Shown here one piece after another: positions 49,412 to 63,000 of a stretch of DNA of 64,000 nt. Position 1 is the stretch's first letter; every line of letters begins with the position of its first letter. The stretch covers positions 1,922,001 through 1,986,000 of the forward strand of contig NC_091875.1 of NCBI RefSeq assembly GCF_019399895.1. Reading direction: 5' to 3'. The position numbers and the translations under genes are program-made. Source of the stretch: Cardiocondyla obscurior (lineage: Eukaryota; Arthropoda; Insecta; Hymenoptera; Formicidae). Under the pieces are notes generated by a model. It was not told the origin of the DNA and made no database searches. It saw only the letters and a list, made by a program, of their open reading frames with translations.

Positions 49412-51603
49412 AAAAAGAATTCTTGTCATTCACTGAACATTTCGCGCCGTCGATTTTTCCGTCCTCGCGATTCTACAGGTCGCAAATCAAGGGAGAAAGA
49501 AAAAAGAAATAAAACAACGTGTCGCGGCGTCGCTCGAATTTGTCCCGTCGATGACGAAGGTAAAAGTCCTTTGTACTTCCCAATGCAATCCGAATTTGGT
49601 TTCCTTTTTGTTCCTGCCGCATACAGGAACGCTTCAAAAATTTTGCTATGCAATTCTAATTCAATTGTTTCCAATTCATTATCGCCGTCACACGTTTGTT
49701 CCTTGAATATTTTCCAACTGTTTGGCATCGATTGGTTTTAATTAGCGTTTCGAGTCCCGCGGGATTGACGCGGCCTGCAAATTACATCGCCGTTGCGCCG
49801 TCGACGTTTATATTTTCATCCGGTTCCATTTCGTTAGATTTCATGATGCGCGTGGGTGATCAATATGCGGGAAACGGAATGCGCGCGAATGTGGAGGAAA
49901 AAGGAAAGAAAGAAAAGAAAAAAAAAGTGAGCGATCGACACGAAGCGTGGCTGTCAAAAATTGTGTCACGCTGTCCTACGCACGTTGTTTGCAGACGGTC
50001 CTAAACGTGGGCGCGAGCTAATGTCATTTAACGTATACAGGATGTCCGAAATACGACGAATGGTATTCTGTTATCAAAGTTATTGGCGAGCTTTCTGTAA
50101 TACGTTGCTGCTCCGTTACTTAGTTTCAATTAATTAAACAGATAACGAATATTATTTTTATCACTGTAATAATGTATTAGTTAATAGCATACGATGTAAT
50201 AAATATATTAAATTTCCGTAATAGAAGTAGGTTTTTTATTTCTTTTTTGTTCAGCGTGCGTAGGCTGGTATAAAAACTCGTATAAAAAACTCGCATAAAG
50301 AGATGGAAAGAGAGAAAGAGAAAGAGAGAGAGAGAAACAGTCGCGGGAAAGAGAAAGAAGTAGAGGTTCATTGGGATGCGTCTCGCCTGCGATTCTCCAG
50401 CGACCGAGGACCGGAAACTGGCTCGTCATACGTGCATCGCTGCGCATATCCGGTATCCCGGCTTATCGTGGTTGATAATTCTCGGAAAGAAACCCGCGCA
50501 ATCAATCTTCCCGAGGAAATCATCAACCCGATTGGACCCATTATTACCGCGGGCATAAGGACAGGTTAGGTTAGGTTACCGTCGCGTTAAGCAAAATGCC
50601 TGGAAAAGTGCACTCGCGGAAATATATATATATATAGATTTGACATAATTCGCCGTATCTCTAAGCACGGTGAAATCTTATCACTTAGCGATATTACTCA
50701 CTCAACAATGCATGTCATATCAAGTAAAAAAGCACGCTATTGTACGAACAACGTACAATTAGTATTACATAAATATACGACAAGCATTTAATTTAATTTA
50801 ATATTCATTACAAGTACGCAGAATGATGTAATATTAACATACACACGGAAAAAAAAAAAAGAAAGAAAAATTAAATTAAAATTAATATATAAATTTTATA
50901 GACGCAGATTGTTACACATTTTTATCTAGCGCCATTTTTAATTCTCACCCTACGACGTAACCCGACGGTGTCGATTAATTACTTGATCAATTAATAATCG
51001 AGAGCTGTGATAATGCGCTGCTAACAAGCCGCGTTACAAGCAGACAGGCCTCACGCCGCTTGATCGCGTGCTATTCGCCGTTATCGTTTGTAGTCGCGCG
51101 TTAGTTTACGCCGGCGATGTAACGAGATCCAGTTAGCTTGTGAATGACGGCAGCGATCTCCATTAAAAATATCACCACGTCGCATCGCGACGGCGCATAT
51201 TCTCTCGATAATAACGTCTGTTATGATTTCTTTCGCAGCTGTGTACAACTGGCGAGGGGACACGCGGTACGGATTACCATTGGAAATTGGAGAAACCGTG
51301 CAGATTCTCGAGGAGTGTGCGGGTACGCAAATCCGATCTTATCTTGATCTCTCGTACGAGCGAAATCGATGCACTCCGTTGCCGATGACGAGCACCGTTT
51401 ATGATCAAAGGAGATAATGGCTCCAGGAAGCGCGATAATGTGAATGCCGTCGCGCATCCTGGATCGGACGGATCGCTGGAAGCGATCCGGAGGTGCAAAT
51501 ATTAAAGAGACTGTGCGGGTATATTTGTTTCACGTTTCGAAAACGTTGCATTGATTTATTATTTTTCGCTGACTTATTTTAACTTTTGTTATTAATTTAT
51601 TAA

Positions 51604-51651
<48 letters not shown>

Positions 51652-52821
51652 CTATATATTAGTTTAGCCAAATTTGTTCAATTAATCTTCTAAAATTAAT
51701 TTAAAATTTCCTTTAAATATATTTACAACTTTGCCGTAATTTTGCAGAAATTTATTTACGCGAATAAAGCAGATGGAAAATCACTGTGTTTCATAAACTC
51801 ATGCAAGGATGATTACGTTGACTAATATTAATTGTAATATATAATTAAACGGCGCTGCTTTGTAATAATTAATTTTATTATTGATATTAATATTCGGCAT
51901 TGTCGTCTCTAAATTACCGGCAGCTATGGCGCGGTATTTACGCTCGTGGCACGCCTGTGTCGTTCCTCGTGCGAGAAATATTAAACCGCCAGACGTAAGT
52001 CGAATGCATTTGGTGAAACGCAACTGAAATGGGATTCCCAACGATTCCAGGCTGGTATAGAGGCTTTTCGACGAAGAATCGCGCGGTGAAGGGGATCTTC
52101 CCGAGTTCCTACGTGCATTTAAAGCCCTGCAAAATCGACAATGAAGGTCTCTTTGAGTCCGTTATACCATTGGAGGACCCGGTGGTTCGGGAAGTCACTC
52201 TGGTCTTGCGGGAATGGGGCGGCATTTGGAAGAGGCTGTACGTGGTGAGTACACCGGATTTTGTATTTCTTCTTACCCTCCCCCCCCATCCCTCCTTCTC
52301 TTTCCTCTTCTTTCATTACGAAATGAAAAGATATATACCTTGCATTCCGGTTGAAACTAGATACTTTCCCGTTATTAAAAGTACGATCGATGAAGAGAAC
52401 CCTGCGATCTTCTCTTACTTCCTCGTTCATTTCTATTGTCTTCCTTGGCTTTGTAGACATGCATATTAAAAATTTCCATACCATTGATACGTCTTGATAT
52501 TAATAGAGATCTTCTGACAATAGAAATAACTCTGTCCTATCTTTATCAATCCTGTAACTTTAGATTTTTTAAAATATAATTTTCTATTTAATTTTTCCTT
52601 CGCTTCGCAAATGTGTATAAGACCTTTTCGGCGATTTAAAACGTGATCCTTGACCGTCGCTGTCTAATGCAGGAACGCGAGGAGTACAAATTCAATGCGC
52701 TGCGGAAAGTGATGCGAGAGCTGTTGGAATGGCGGCGGCAACTTTTGGCCGGGACTCTCACCACCGATCAGACGCGAGAGCTGAAGCTGAGGATAATCAA
52801 TAAAGTGGACTGGGGTAATCG
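44656..52821 (+). CDS. spg: Dedicator of cytokinesis, Sponge/DOCK3-DOCK4 type, N-terminal part
   Basis: Four coding exons are visible: 44656-44692, 51239-51322, 52051-52244 and 52673-52821. They join in frame to 154 complete codons and leave the last at phase 2 before donor GTAAGTC, so the gene continues beyond the window. The N-terminus MWTTTKTTKYGV matches the DOCK3/4 start. An SH3 domain follows (about 11-70), with YNWRGDTRYGLPLEIGETVQ and GWYRGFSTK...VKGIFPSSYVHLK. After it come VIPLEDPVVREVTLVLREWG, LRKVMRELLEWRRQLL and KVDWGN, as in DOCK3/4. These proteins are Rac/Rap1 exchange factors that work with ELMO at the cell cortex; the catalytic DHR2 domain would lie to the right and is not seen. 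Intron 1 is 6.5 kb. The intron after 52821 spans at least 11 kb and seems to host Inx3 on the other strand. Confidence 0.92.
49376..49409. repeat. Poly-A tract
   Basis: About thirty consecutive A interrupted once by T, in the first intron of sponge. No retroelement body is recognisable upstream. Confidence 0.85.
50033..50055 (+). mobile_element. Possible decayed mariner-type terminus
   Basis: The string TATACAGGATGTCCGAAATA resembles the common mariner/Tc1 end with ACAGGGTGTCC. No matching opposite end or transposase fragment was found nearby, so this is at best a remnant. Confidence 0.25.
50563..50578 (+). repeat. Interstitial TTAGG telomere-type repeat
   Basis: AGGTTAGGTTAGGTTA contains about three copies of TTAGG, the telomere unit of most insects, inside a sponge intron. 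Such a short run is often chance or a repair scar. Confidence 0.6.
51608..51657. repeat. (TA)n microsatellite
   Basis: Around eighteen TA units followed by an interrupted end, in the second intron of sponge. Confidence 0.9.
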
Positions 52822-55800
52822 GTAAGTCAGAAAAAAAAAAGTACACTACTTTGCGCCGAATTCGCGGCACGTGCCGCAGAAACGAGACCCAAGCACTATC
52901 GCCATTCATGATTTTATAGAAGAGACTTATTGAATTTCTTTAATTACCGGTTAACTCGCGCCAATTTTCTTCTAATGACATCAATAATAATATGATTGAC
53001 GCACGATAATTATTTCTACAAATGTAATGATTCATACTAGCAATCGAGGTATACAATTATAAGCAAAGAAGAAGATAAAAAAGGAAAATACACAAAACTA
53101 TATATTTTCCATCTCTAGAATATCGTTCTTATTAAAAAGTAATTTTAATAATTGTGTTCCCAATTAAGTAAAACTAGAAATCTCTCGCGCGCAAAACTGT
53201 CTTTTGTACAATTGGGGAGGGAAAAAGCTAATCGGCGGTGAACACCTTCGGTCGCCGAAGAAAAGCAACATCGAAATTGATTCGCTCTCGCGCGACCACG
53301 CGCTAATTAAGTCCGCTCGCGCGCGACTGCCGCGTAAAAGCGAGTAATAGGCGATAACGGTTAGCAGAAATTTTCTTTTATTCCCTATCATTCTCTCTCA
53401 TATTAATTGCTATAACGACGTTGCACATGTCGGCAGTCTTCCTCTCAAACACGTGTCGGAAAAGCGTTTCGCTTCTCCTGCAAAATATGCTAATGTAACC
53501 TTTTGTCTCGCTCTCTATACATATATGCACATATATAGAAGGCACATTTTACGAATAACTATTACACCAAACGATACCTTTCTCTCTCTATCTTTCGCTC
53601 TCACTTTCTCTCCCTCCCTTTCGCTCGTCTTAAACATCTATCTTAAGATATCACTCGCGATTGCCGGTAATTTCTAGCGGGATGCTGATATCGCAAAGGG
53701 GAAAAGGGTCGCAGCGTTACATTATTGTCATACATAGTCATTGTCGGCGGCGCTTATGTATTATCTACGCGGAACGAGAGGACGTGGAGAACGTATCCGA
53801 GCGTCGAGTCGAAAGTTTCTATTGTTTCTGTTAACGGAAAGAGGGATCACCGCGACAATTAATCGCGCGAAGTGGAGTCTACTCAAGAGACGGCAATATT
53901 ATTCAGGGATGATATTATCGTTCTTTCGCGAACAAATTGAAGTAATCCCAATTGGGGTTAATGAAGTACTTAATTATAGCGTTAGAAACGAAGATCGTTA
54001 CGTATCGCAAGACACAATACCGCGCTGTTATGTTATTATATAGAGATAGCTTATTTATACGTCTTAAACAAACCTTTCTTGCCTTATCTTGTAATTTTTT
54101 TTTTTTGCTTTTTTTCTTTTTTTCTTTTCTTTTTTAATAAATTTAAATCCTTTCTATTCTCGTTATCATTAACGTTCACGGTTTAGGAACTAATATTATA
54201 TTTTATGACGTAAAATAATTTGCGATATCCCCTTGTCTTCGTTAATAATCGTGAATAATCTACGATATGCGGGTGTCGTGTTCGTTCGATCGGATACTAA
54301 GCTTCAAATAAATCGCAACTTGCGCTCGAAACCTTTTGAATATACAATATACATAATAATGATAAATATGTCCATACGACTCTCTGAAGAATTAAAGAGC
54401 TCGTTGTCGAGCGCGTGTTCCACTTGTTCTTTCTTTTAAATCTCTACGACTGTGACGAGATCGCGCGATATGATTTACTCGTCACAATCGACGAAGCAAC
54501 GAGTAATTTTTTTTTTCTACGTTATTTCGAGAGTTGATCATTGCCACGCTGGCTAGCTAGTGTAAGCGATCTGCGGAGCATTGATTGCGAAAGCAAGTGT
54601 CGGAAGTAGTGCAGCGATACGTCGCTTCGATAGCTGCTTCTTCGAGTGCTGTTATGTCTCACGCGGTCGTCGCTCTTCAAGTTACCGCGAAATAAATTGG
54701 CATCGTTGAAGCGGACGATAAACAATCAGGACTCGATGCTAGAGCGTAGAATGTGACTCGCGCCGCTTGGAAGCTCGTTGCGACTCAACGATTGTAAACA
54801 ATTACACGTGCACACGTCGTATTATCCGAGAATATAGCGCGCCTACATTAATATATTTGATAATCTAACATCGGTTCGTGCCGTCGCAGTCGATGGCGTG
54901 CCTTTTATTCCTTTAATGAGCAAATGAACATGTCGAAACGTAATGTGCTGTAATTCCCGTTACAATCTTCGGTGCGCCGCTCGAGCGAAAAGGTCTCTAA
55001 GGGAACTAAGCGATACAATGGAAATCTTAAAGCAATAATCGGCAAAAAGAAAAAAAAAAAAAGAACCTGACTCGCGCGCGATTTTACGCGTTCCAGCCTT
55101 CGCTTTCACGGCGCATGAAAATTCTCTTAACAATTGTCGCCTGATTAAAAAGACGACGAGAGGCTTAAACTTACGCTGTTTCTCTAATCCAAACTCGAGT
55201 ATTAAAATTTAATAACGGTAAACGAACATCTCGAAGTAACAAAAGTTTCAACGAAGAACTTAACGAGATGGTTTCGCGCGTACTATTTTATTAACGCATT
55301 GTTTGGATTGCACTAGCGAAAATAACGGGACTTCCTAACGAATTTGCGTAATCTCGCTGAATCGGTAATACGATTAGAAAAAATAAGGATCGGAGCGTAT
55401 ATTTCGCAAAACACGCGCGGGGCGGTCTTGCCATTCAGGGATCCCTGATTAGAAGTCTCGCGGGGCACAAAACGTCAAGGACCGCTTCACGTTTTAACGA
55501 GCGCAGTAATGAGCGAAACAGCTCGTTGACAGGAGACAAGGATCAACGCTTTTTAATGCCGGCTACTCGAGCGAGGGCCGCAATGAACACAAGCCCCGAT
55601 GGGCGGCAGAATGACGTCCGAGGAGAGGCGTCCGGTGTGCGTACAGTTTTACAAGTGCGCGTTGTAAGATAGTCGACGGCGCGGCACGAACCTGTCTCTT
55701 TATTGACACCGAGATGACGGCGAACCGCCCTCGATATTATCACAATACGAACAAGAAGAACGGGGGATGAGGGGGCAGTGGAGGGAAGCGATCGGCCGGG

Positions 55801-55824
55801 GCGCCGAGGCGCCTCTTCTCGCGT
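52822..55824. other. Sponge intron sequence between its fourth exon and the Inx3 3' end
   Basis: Nothing coding is supported here. The next DOCK segment expected after KVDWGN (the part leading to the C2-like DHR1 domain) is not found here or anywhere to the right. Near the right end, AATAAA reads on the minus strand at 55704-55699, about 120 bases past the Inx3 stop, and is its likely polyadenylation signal. Confidence 0.6.
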
Positions 55825-58800
55825 TTAAATCTCGGTGTCCTTGTACTTCTCGATCTCCGGGTATATCGGCATCTCGAGGGTGCTGGGCGCCGACGGGACC
55901 GACGTCGGCGACGCGTCGCTTCCGCTGCCGAACTGCAAGCGGCGGCACATCTCCTCCAGCACTTCGTTGAACGTCATGAGATTCAAGTTCTGGCCCAGTA
56001 GATGAAGCATCAGGAAGTCGCCCACCTGAAAAAAAATTCGATTTTCTCCGTCAAATTCTCCATCGCAACGAAACCGCCGTGTTAAGATATATAAAATTGC
56101 AATTCTGCTCAAGAGAAGACACTTTTCTAATTATATCACCCGCGGAGACTTCGTTTACCGTAGTTGCATTGTGCCGGCAGTTACAAAGTTCCCCCAACTT
56201 TCATCCGGGATCTTCTATTAAATTCTTAAGTGGATTATCGCGTTTATGATAATCGTTCGGTGGAGCGAAACTTTTCCAAGATACGCCTTAATGTTGGAAC
56301 GAATAAATTTTGCAACTGGATGTATTATTCGGAGCTAGTTTTCCGTCGGGGATGTCTTTTGAAAATAAAAAAGAAAGCGTTTTCTTTACGATTAAAGTTA
56401 CGACTAAGGCAAATATCTACCTGAGTTTTCCGGATGAGCACGTTAACCGAGCTCGGGGTGCCGAACTTGAAGCGCTTTTTGAGGATCGTCTCGCGCGTGC
56501 TGGGCATTAACACTATAGCCATGCTGTACAGCACCGCGAGCCCGGAGAAGACCGCCAGGATGATGAACCAGAACCACAGGAAGATGTAGATCTTCTCGTT
56601 GAGGATGTTTAGCGCGAGCACGCATAGCGCGTCCAACTTTTGGATCGTACCAGAGGCACCGAACTTGTGGAAAGTACACTTGGTCACGCGCGGGAACACC
56701 TCGATCATCGGGTCGGAACGTTGCTCTTGGTTCATGCCGCTGAACCTCAGCACATCCGTGCCGTAAGTAAGAAAAGCCCCGCCGAGGAAGGTGTCCACGA
56801 AGAATATGTTGCCGACCTGGAAACATTACATTATCTTAACGCGAGGGACTTGGCTCTGCTCTTCCTGCTCGTAAAACTATTTTAACATTCTGAGTCTTGG
56901 AATAATTTAAAGACCCTCTACGGTAATAAAATAAAAAATAAGCATAATTATATTTAAAAAAAAGAAAAAAATTAATTAAATAATAAATAAATATTCGAAT
57001 TGTTGTAATATCGTTCCCAAGAAAGATTCTTCTTCGTACTTACGGTGTTAACAAAATTGAGGACCTCGCAGAAGAAATATCCGGCGGCGTAGCTGTTGTG
57101 CAGGTGCAAGGTTTCCACGAGGTACTGGACCAACCTCTCGGTCTTTGCCTGCCGGTCGGTCTTGGTCTCGATCATGGCGCCCCTCATGCCCTCTGATATC
57201 ATTCGGATTTTACCTTCCTCCCACTGCTTCCACATCCAGTGCGGCATGTAGAAGAGCACGCCCTGGAAGAACAGCATGAACGGCACCCACTGATAGTACG
57301 AGTGGTATCGCTTTTCCCCGTAATCGCCACCTAGACCCGGATGGGCCACGTGGGTGCCCACGGGCTTCGCGATATTTTGCGGCAGCGTGAACGTGTACGT
57401 TATCCAGCAGTATGTGTTGATCACATGCCCAGAAGGCAGTTCCGACAGGCAGTTGATGGGATCGCCTGCAAAGGAAAGACAAACGATTACAGGCCGTTTT
57501 ACGATCGCGATCGATGAAATCGATGATCTCTTCGTCCATTTACCGGTTGCATGCGTGGATTCGCATGAGAAACGACACGGCTCGAGCCTTAAATATCCAA
57601 ATCCTACTTTATACGACTTTGGAATAAAATAATTTGTGCATTTACAATTTAATTTATGTTTCTAATTTAATCAATGCTTTCATTTTTTTTTTTTAATTTC
57701 TAATTTTACGCGTCCTATATTTTTTATCTATACGGATAATTTAACGTGCTTCTTGAAAAAAAATATTTCTTTTATAGAACATAAAGGTATAAGTAAAATT
57801 TTATTTTCCGCTTTTGGTATTCAAATAGAAATCGTTTAATTACATACGCCATAAAATAAATTACGTTCTTCTGAGACCTCGCGCACCTTTTTCGTGCGTT
57901 TATCATTTATCTCACAAACACTGAAGTTATCCTGCGGGATTGCCGTAATGCATGTTAATTCCCCGTGATTAGTGAACATCAGAGATGACACTATCGCGCT
58001 TGCAAAGATAATTCTTTTTATATGTCACACGTAACGCGTTACGAGTTATTATATGGATGCTGCGTAATTATCTGCACAAAGCTATTCTAGAGTATCAAAT
58101 GTCTTAATTAATGTCTTGATAATGTGCTGATATCATATTCCTCCCAAGCATTCAATTCGCAATATGCAGTCTGCGTTTTATTCGCATTCAAATAGCATTA
58201 TCGACTTTATTAACAATATTTGCGTATATTTTCTGCGCTATTGTTTACCCTCCTTATACAAAAACGAAGTAGTTAATTAATTCATGAAAAATTCAATTTA
58301 AGTAGTATTTGACGAAAAAATTTATGAGAAAAGTTGAATGTAGACACATTAATTTAATTAAAAAAAAAAAAAAGTTAGTGAAAGCTCGCTAAAGTCGTTT
58401 TGGATGCACTAGGAAAAATGTGTCGCTGCTTTCAGAAACGTGAATAGGGGCGAGGCGCATAGTCGGTATAAAGTAAACAGTTTTTTTTTTTTTCTTCTTC
58501 GAGATTTTTCATTTCGAGATTCAAGTCACATTTATGCCGTGCAACGCGAGCCTCACATGCGTGCCAGATGCTTCGCGTCGCAATTAACTTACGCAACAAT
58601 TCGTCGTTTATTTAATCATCTCGTAGCGAGCGTGAATCTTGAGCTCGCAGAATCGTCGAAATGTCAAGTATCCTTCGCGGCTCGGAATATACATATACGG
58701 TGCCTCGTAACGAAGTTTTGTAAAATTGTTCAATTCACATGGAGGAACTTTGATAAGAATTATTACGGTGTAGGTGGTTGCAGACCATTAAGATACCGTA

Positions 58801-60073
58801 AGATTAAATTACTGCGAGCCTAGACGCTATTGTTTGCCTAGCGATTAAATTTCTAACTCCACACCGAGAGAAATTTATTACTTCTGGACCCAATCATAAT
58901 TTTATTTAATATTTTTAGGGCAAAATATGATCGACTCGATTATATTGATAATTGATTCGCTGATGTTTAACGTTTGGAAATGTTACAAGATTACGGTCGG
59001 ATCCGAAAGTAACTATATTTTTCACTCAGGGCACGGTGCCTTCGACAAAGTTCATTCGTTCCCGACGACAGTGCCAACGAGGAGCGGACGGGAACGTTCT
59101 TCTCCCGGTGTTACATGCACATGTAATCATTTACGGCATAATTGCCGGCCTCCCAACTGCCCTCGTCTCGCGTATAATCAAAGAGATCCACTCCTCATTA
59201 ATCACATCGCGCGACTCGGCTTCGATTCGCTGACAACCATAATAAGAAACAGGCATACTGCGAGTACAGTATGATCGTTAGCGCGGCTTCTGATCAACTG
59301 TTCGTAGCACATTATTCTCGTCGCGTGCCGGTAGGGAAGAAAATTCGTATCGGGAAGCTCTGTCTCCGCGAACGTTGCTCGAGTTAGGCGTCGTCTCGTC
59401 TCTGCTAAAGTCCCTAATCACCGTCTGATTAGGTGGCGACTGGCTGCACTCGGCTTACGCTGCAAGTGGCCGCTGTTGATCTTTAACCCAGCGATGTCCC
59501 ACATGGACAAATTAATGATTCTTATCCTGGACTGTCGTTTATTTTTAACCCGAGAATATCACAGCATTTAAACTTATAACTCTAAAATAACTCATTTATG
59601 ACGTTACGGTAACCGAATACAAAATGTTCTCCACGTACGCACACCTACCGTTTCATCGCGATAAATTTTCCCTTTTTTTCTTTTTTTTTTTTTCGTATTA
59701 CTTGATTTTATGTTCGAGCGAATCACCGAGATAGCGGTCTCACCTAATTCGTTCTGATGAATGTTGTCGGCGATAAGGATCGCAGGCAATCGCGGCGCGG
59801 GAAAATTTCCCAAGCGTACTTTTTATAGAAGCACTTTCAAGGATCTTTAGATCCGCCGAGGCGCGAGGCGTGCTTCGGCAGCGCGGTGGAAATTGAAAGA
59901 CGGTCCTCACCTATCAAGTTATTGGCAGAGACGATGAGGCAGCAGAGGAACAGAATGGCCGACGTGATCCTGTAATGCATTCTGAAGACCATGTTGTCGA
60001 TAATGGCCTTGTCGATCAGGTATCGCACCTTGACGAAGCCGGCGACCGCCGAGACCAAGCCAAACACCGCCAT
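55825..60073 (-). CDS. Inx3: Innexin inx3, gap-junction channel protein
   Basis: Four minus-strand exons join in frame: 60073-59911, 57465-57044, 56816-56421 and 56025-55825. They give 393 residues (Drosophila Inx3 has 395). The protein opens MAVFGLVSAVAGFVKVRYLI and has four membrane segments near 36-54, 115-132, 185-205 and 271-296. The innexin signature YYQW is at 111-114. Extracellular-loop cysteines are Cys60 and Cys74 in loop 1 and Cys242 and Cys260 in loop 2. The C-terminal tail carries SAPSTLEMPIYP, as in Inx3 rather than Inx1 or Inx2. Innexins form hexameric hemichannels in the plasma membrane; Inx3 often pairs with Inx1 and Inx2 in epithelia. An acceptor (TTTTCGCAG) 11 bases before the start shows that the 5' UTR is spliced. 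The gene seems to lie inside a sponge intron on the opposite strand. Confidence 0.96.
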
Positions 60074-60084
60074 GCTCGTTTAAT

Positions 60085-63000
60085 CTGCGAAAAGAAGAAC
60101 CTTAATTTTATCATCATTAACAGAACGGCCAACGGCCGGGAATTAGTTGAAAACTACGCGAATACGATAATGCTTTTCGCTTCTCTCCTCCAGCTCCTAA
60201 TTTTCCATTTTAGTAAGCGAGATTTTTTAATTAACTCTTTGTTAAAGCATCCCGCACGTAAAGCTAGCGTTTCCTTTTATTTTCATCCCGCGCGTTTGCT
60301 TTGACGTTCGGTTTGTAACAAGTGCCTCAATGCAGACTCCATTATTTGTAATAAAAAAAAAAGGGCCGTTAACTGTTGAAATTCACCTCAGCGAGAGAAA
60401 ATGATAAAAACTCGACGTTACGTCGCGGTATTTTATATATCCGTAATTCTGAAAGAAGATGTTTAGTTTGTCCGTTTTATTTATTTTTATCACGACTCTT
60501 GAGCGCTGTATGTAGAAAGCGAACCTTCGAGTCGAAGATTTCTTGAACGAAAGTCTGTCTTCGGTTGACGAGCAATCAGATTATGTTCCCGTTATGCTTA
60601 ATGAACGCCACGCAGCTGGCCGATCGCGATTAGAAGTGCGTTTCATTGAGTCAAACGCCAGCGAGGGGCAAGCGGCATTAACATTCTTATCTCGCAAGTC
60701 AGTAATTCATAATGATTTGCGCGAGCGTTGCTTAGGAAACGGAGGCCGCGTCGAGTTCCTTGCCAGCGACACGCGCCTAGATCACTTTGTAATTAATTCA
60801 CCAATTAATCGCGGTAGTAAACAGTAGGTACACCAGAGCAAACTACATTCCACAGTAGTCGACTGTCTATCTTGTCCTGAAAGATCAGAGGAAACTCGGT
60901 GACGACCCGCTCGATCGCGCTGTTTGAAAATTAATTGAATCGATCGAAAAGACACCCTTTCATTTGGACAATTAGAAAGAAAAAAAAAAAAGTTTACAAA
61001 AGACTTCAGTTTAACGAGTCAGCGGTTCTCGCGATCTTCCCTTTCACGCGCGAACTCTGGACGCGACGAACATCGCTCATCCATTCACGACGACTAGTTC
61101 CTTCGGCGCCGTCACTCTCGGCGAACAAAAGCAGAAGCTCTTCGTCGCGCTTTTATTCGACAGAATTGTAACGCGGGATTACGATCCGCGCTGTTTTTTT
61201 TTTTCCCCGTGTCGGCTCTTTCGAAAAGCCACGGAACCGTCGACGAGAAAGGATCCCTCTCGCCCCCAACGTCGCGCGCGCGACCGGAAATGGCAGATGT
61301 GTATGAGAAGATCGATACACCGAGAACGGACGGGAGCCAAGGGTGAGAGTAACCCGTCCTAAGCGCCACACACCTCGATCCGTGAATTGTCTCGTCGGGA
61401 AACAAAAGCTCGACGCGACCGGAATGCCCAGGTTACCACCCTCTCGTCGCTGGCTTCGGTTTCTGCGGAATGACACGTGCTCGTTCTCGCAAAGCGTCGC
61501 CTAAACGGACGTTTTTGCACAAGTTACTGTGCGGTGACAAAGCCCACACTCTTCACGCGCGGAAACCGAGCGATTTTGAGTTAACTCTTTCGCGTTCCTG
61601 GATTTTTCAGCCTTTTCTTGAAGATTTTTTTTTTTTATTAAAAGAAGAAAAATGTCACGTTATCAACGTCGCTGTTTGTTGGAAAAGAAAAATTAGAGCA
61701 CCGACACTTAACGATTTTTAAATGCCTCCAGGTTTTTATGAGCGACGAGTCAATGAGGACTTAAAACTGTTATCTTTTAAGAAAGAAGTTAACCGGCGAG
61801 GACGGCTCGTAATTTTATCTCGAGATATTCCACCTTTGCGGTTATACCTCCTCGCTTTTCGGCGTAATCGCGCGGGATTAAAATGGAAACGGTAGAGCTA
61901 GGCCTTGCCCGACTTGCGTTAATAGCCGCGCATCTAAAGAACACGCTCGTTATTCCGCGGTCACGAGAAGTATATTCTCGTTAACGCGTGACGTAATGAT
62001 TAATTAATCCCACGGGCGTGCACAAAGGATGGAAGCGCGTTCAATAAAGCACGCTCGGCGTTCTCCAGTTATTATTTCACGGTGCAAAGATGTCGCGGAT
62101 AATTAAAACATAAATTAATATTACTACGCAGCAAAGTAAACTCCAAACGCGCTGTAGCTGTAAAATTTAAACGCAGCTTCTTGGAGCAATAATTTCGGAA
62201 TATTTTTCTTCGCTATAATTTTTTTTTTTTTTTCCCCCGTGCGCAGAAACATGTCCTAATTAAGTCGCGAATACTTGTTCTCCTTTACGAAGGCATTTCG
62301 AGCGATGGAGCATTCTCAATAAAACTCAAGGGCGAGTCGCGATCAACGAGGCTCTCCCATTCCGCCTCCAGAATTTTATTACTTAATTAATTGACAGTCT
62401 GGATGCCGCGGCGAGAAATCGGCCCGCATGAATATTCAGAATCTTTTGGAGAACGCCGTGCGCCAGAAGTCCTGGGGATCGCGAACTTTGCTGGACTTTG
62501 CCGCTTTGCTCGCAGGTGCCGAACCCCGTACACGTGCGTGGTATGCGGGAAATTTCTCACCGTAAACCGATTTGCCGAGTGCTGCTTGCGAATATTGATT
62601 TCAGATTGAATTTCGCGTATGAAAAATTAATTATTTACGTTCAATATAATTCTTTTTTTTTTTTTTTTTTAATTAATGCATGCTTTGAGATATCAATCAT
62701 ATAAAATCTTACAAATATAAATATTATTTAAATATTAAAAATAAAAATAAAAATATGGGCAGTTGCACGTGCGGGTTTTTTTTTATTTTTTTTTTTCCAG
62801 AAGCTTTTCGCGAGGTAAAATAATTTCGTGGAATTAACGTGACTTAATTGTCCCGCGATCGCGCCTTCGATGAAGAGCACGGTACGCCGTGCGTGATAGG
62901 AGTCGTGAGAAAATGTAACGTTTCATACGTTTTATACCGCGTTTTCTTGGAGGCATACGAATTGTCGAATGCCCTCGTATTCCTTGTGACGCCCGTGGCG

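Larger units (their letters stand above)
44693..51238 (+). other. First intron of sponge
   Basis: This 6.5-kb intron runs from donor GTAAGTTG to acceptor CTTTCGCAG. It holds poly-A and poly-T tracts (for example 49376-49409), a short TTAGG run at 50563-50578 and scattered CpG-rich patches, but no supportable nested gene. Confidence 0.75.
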
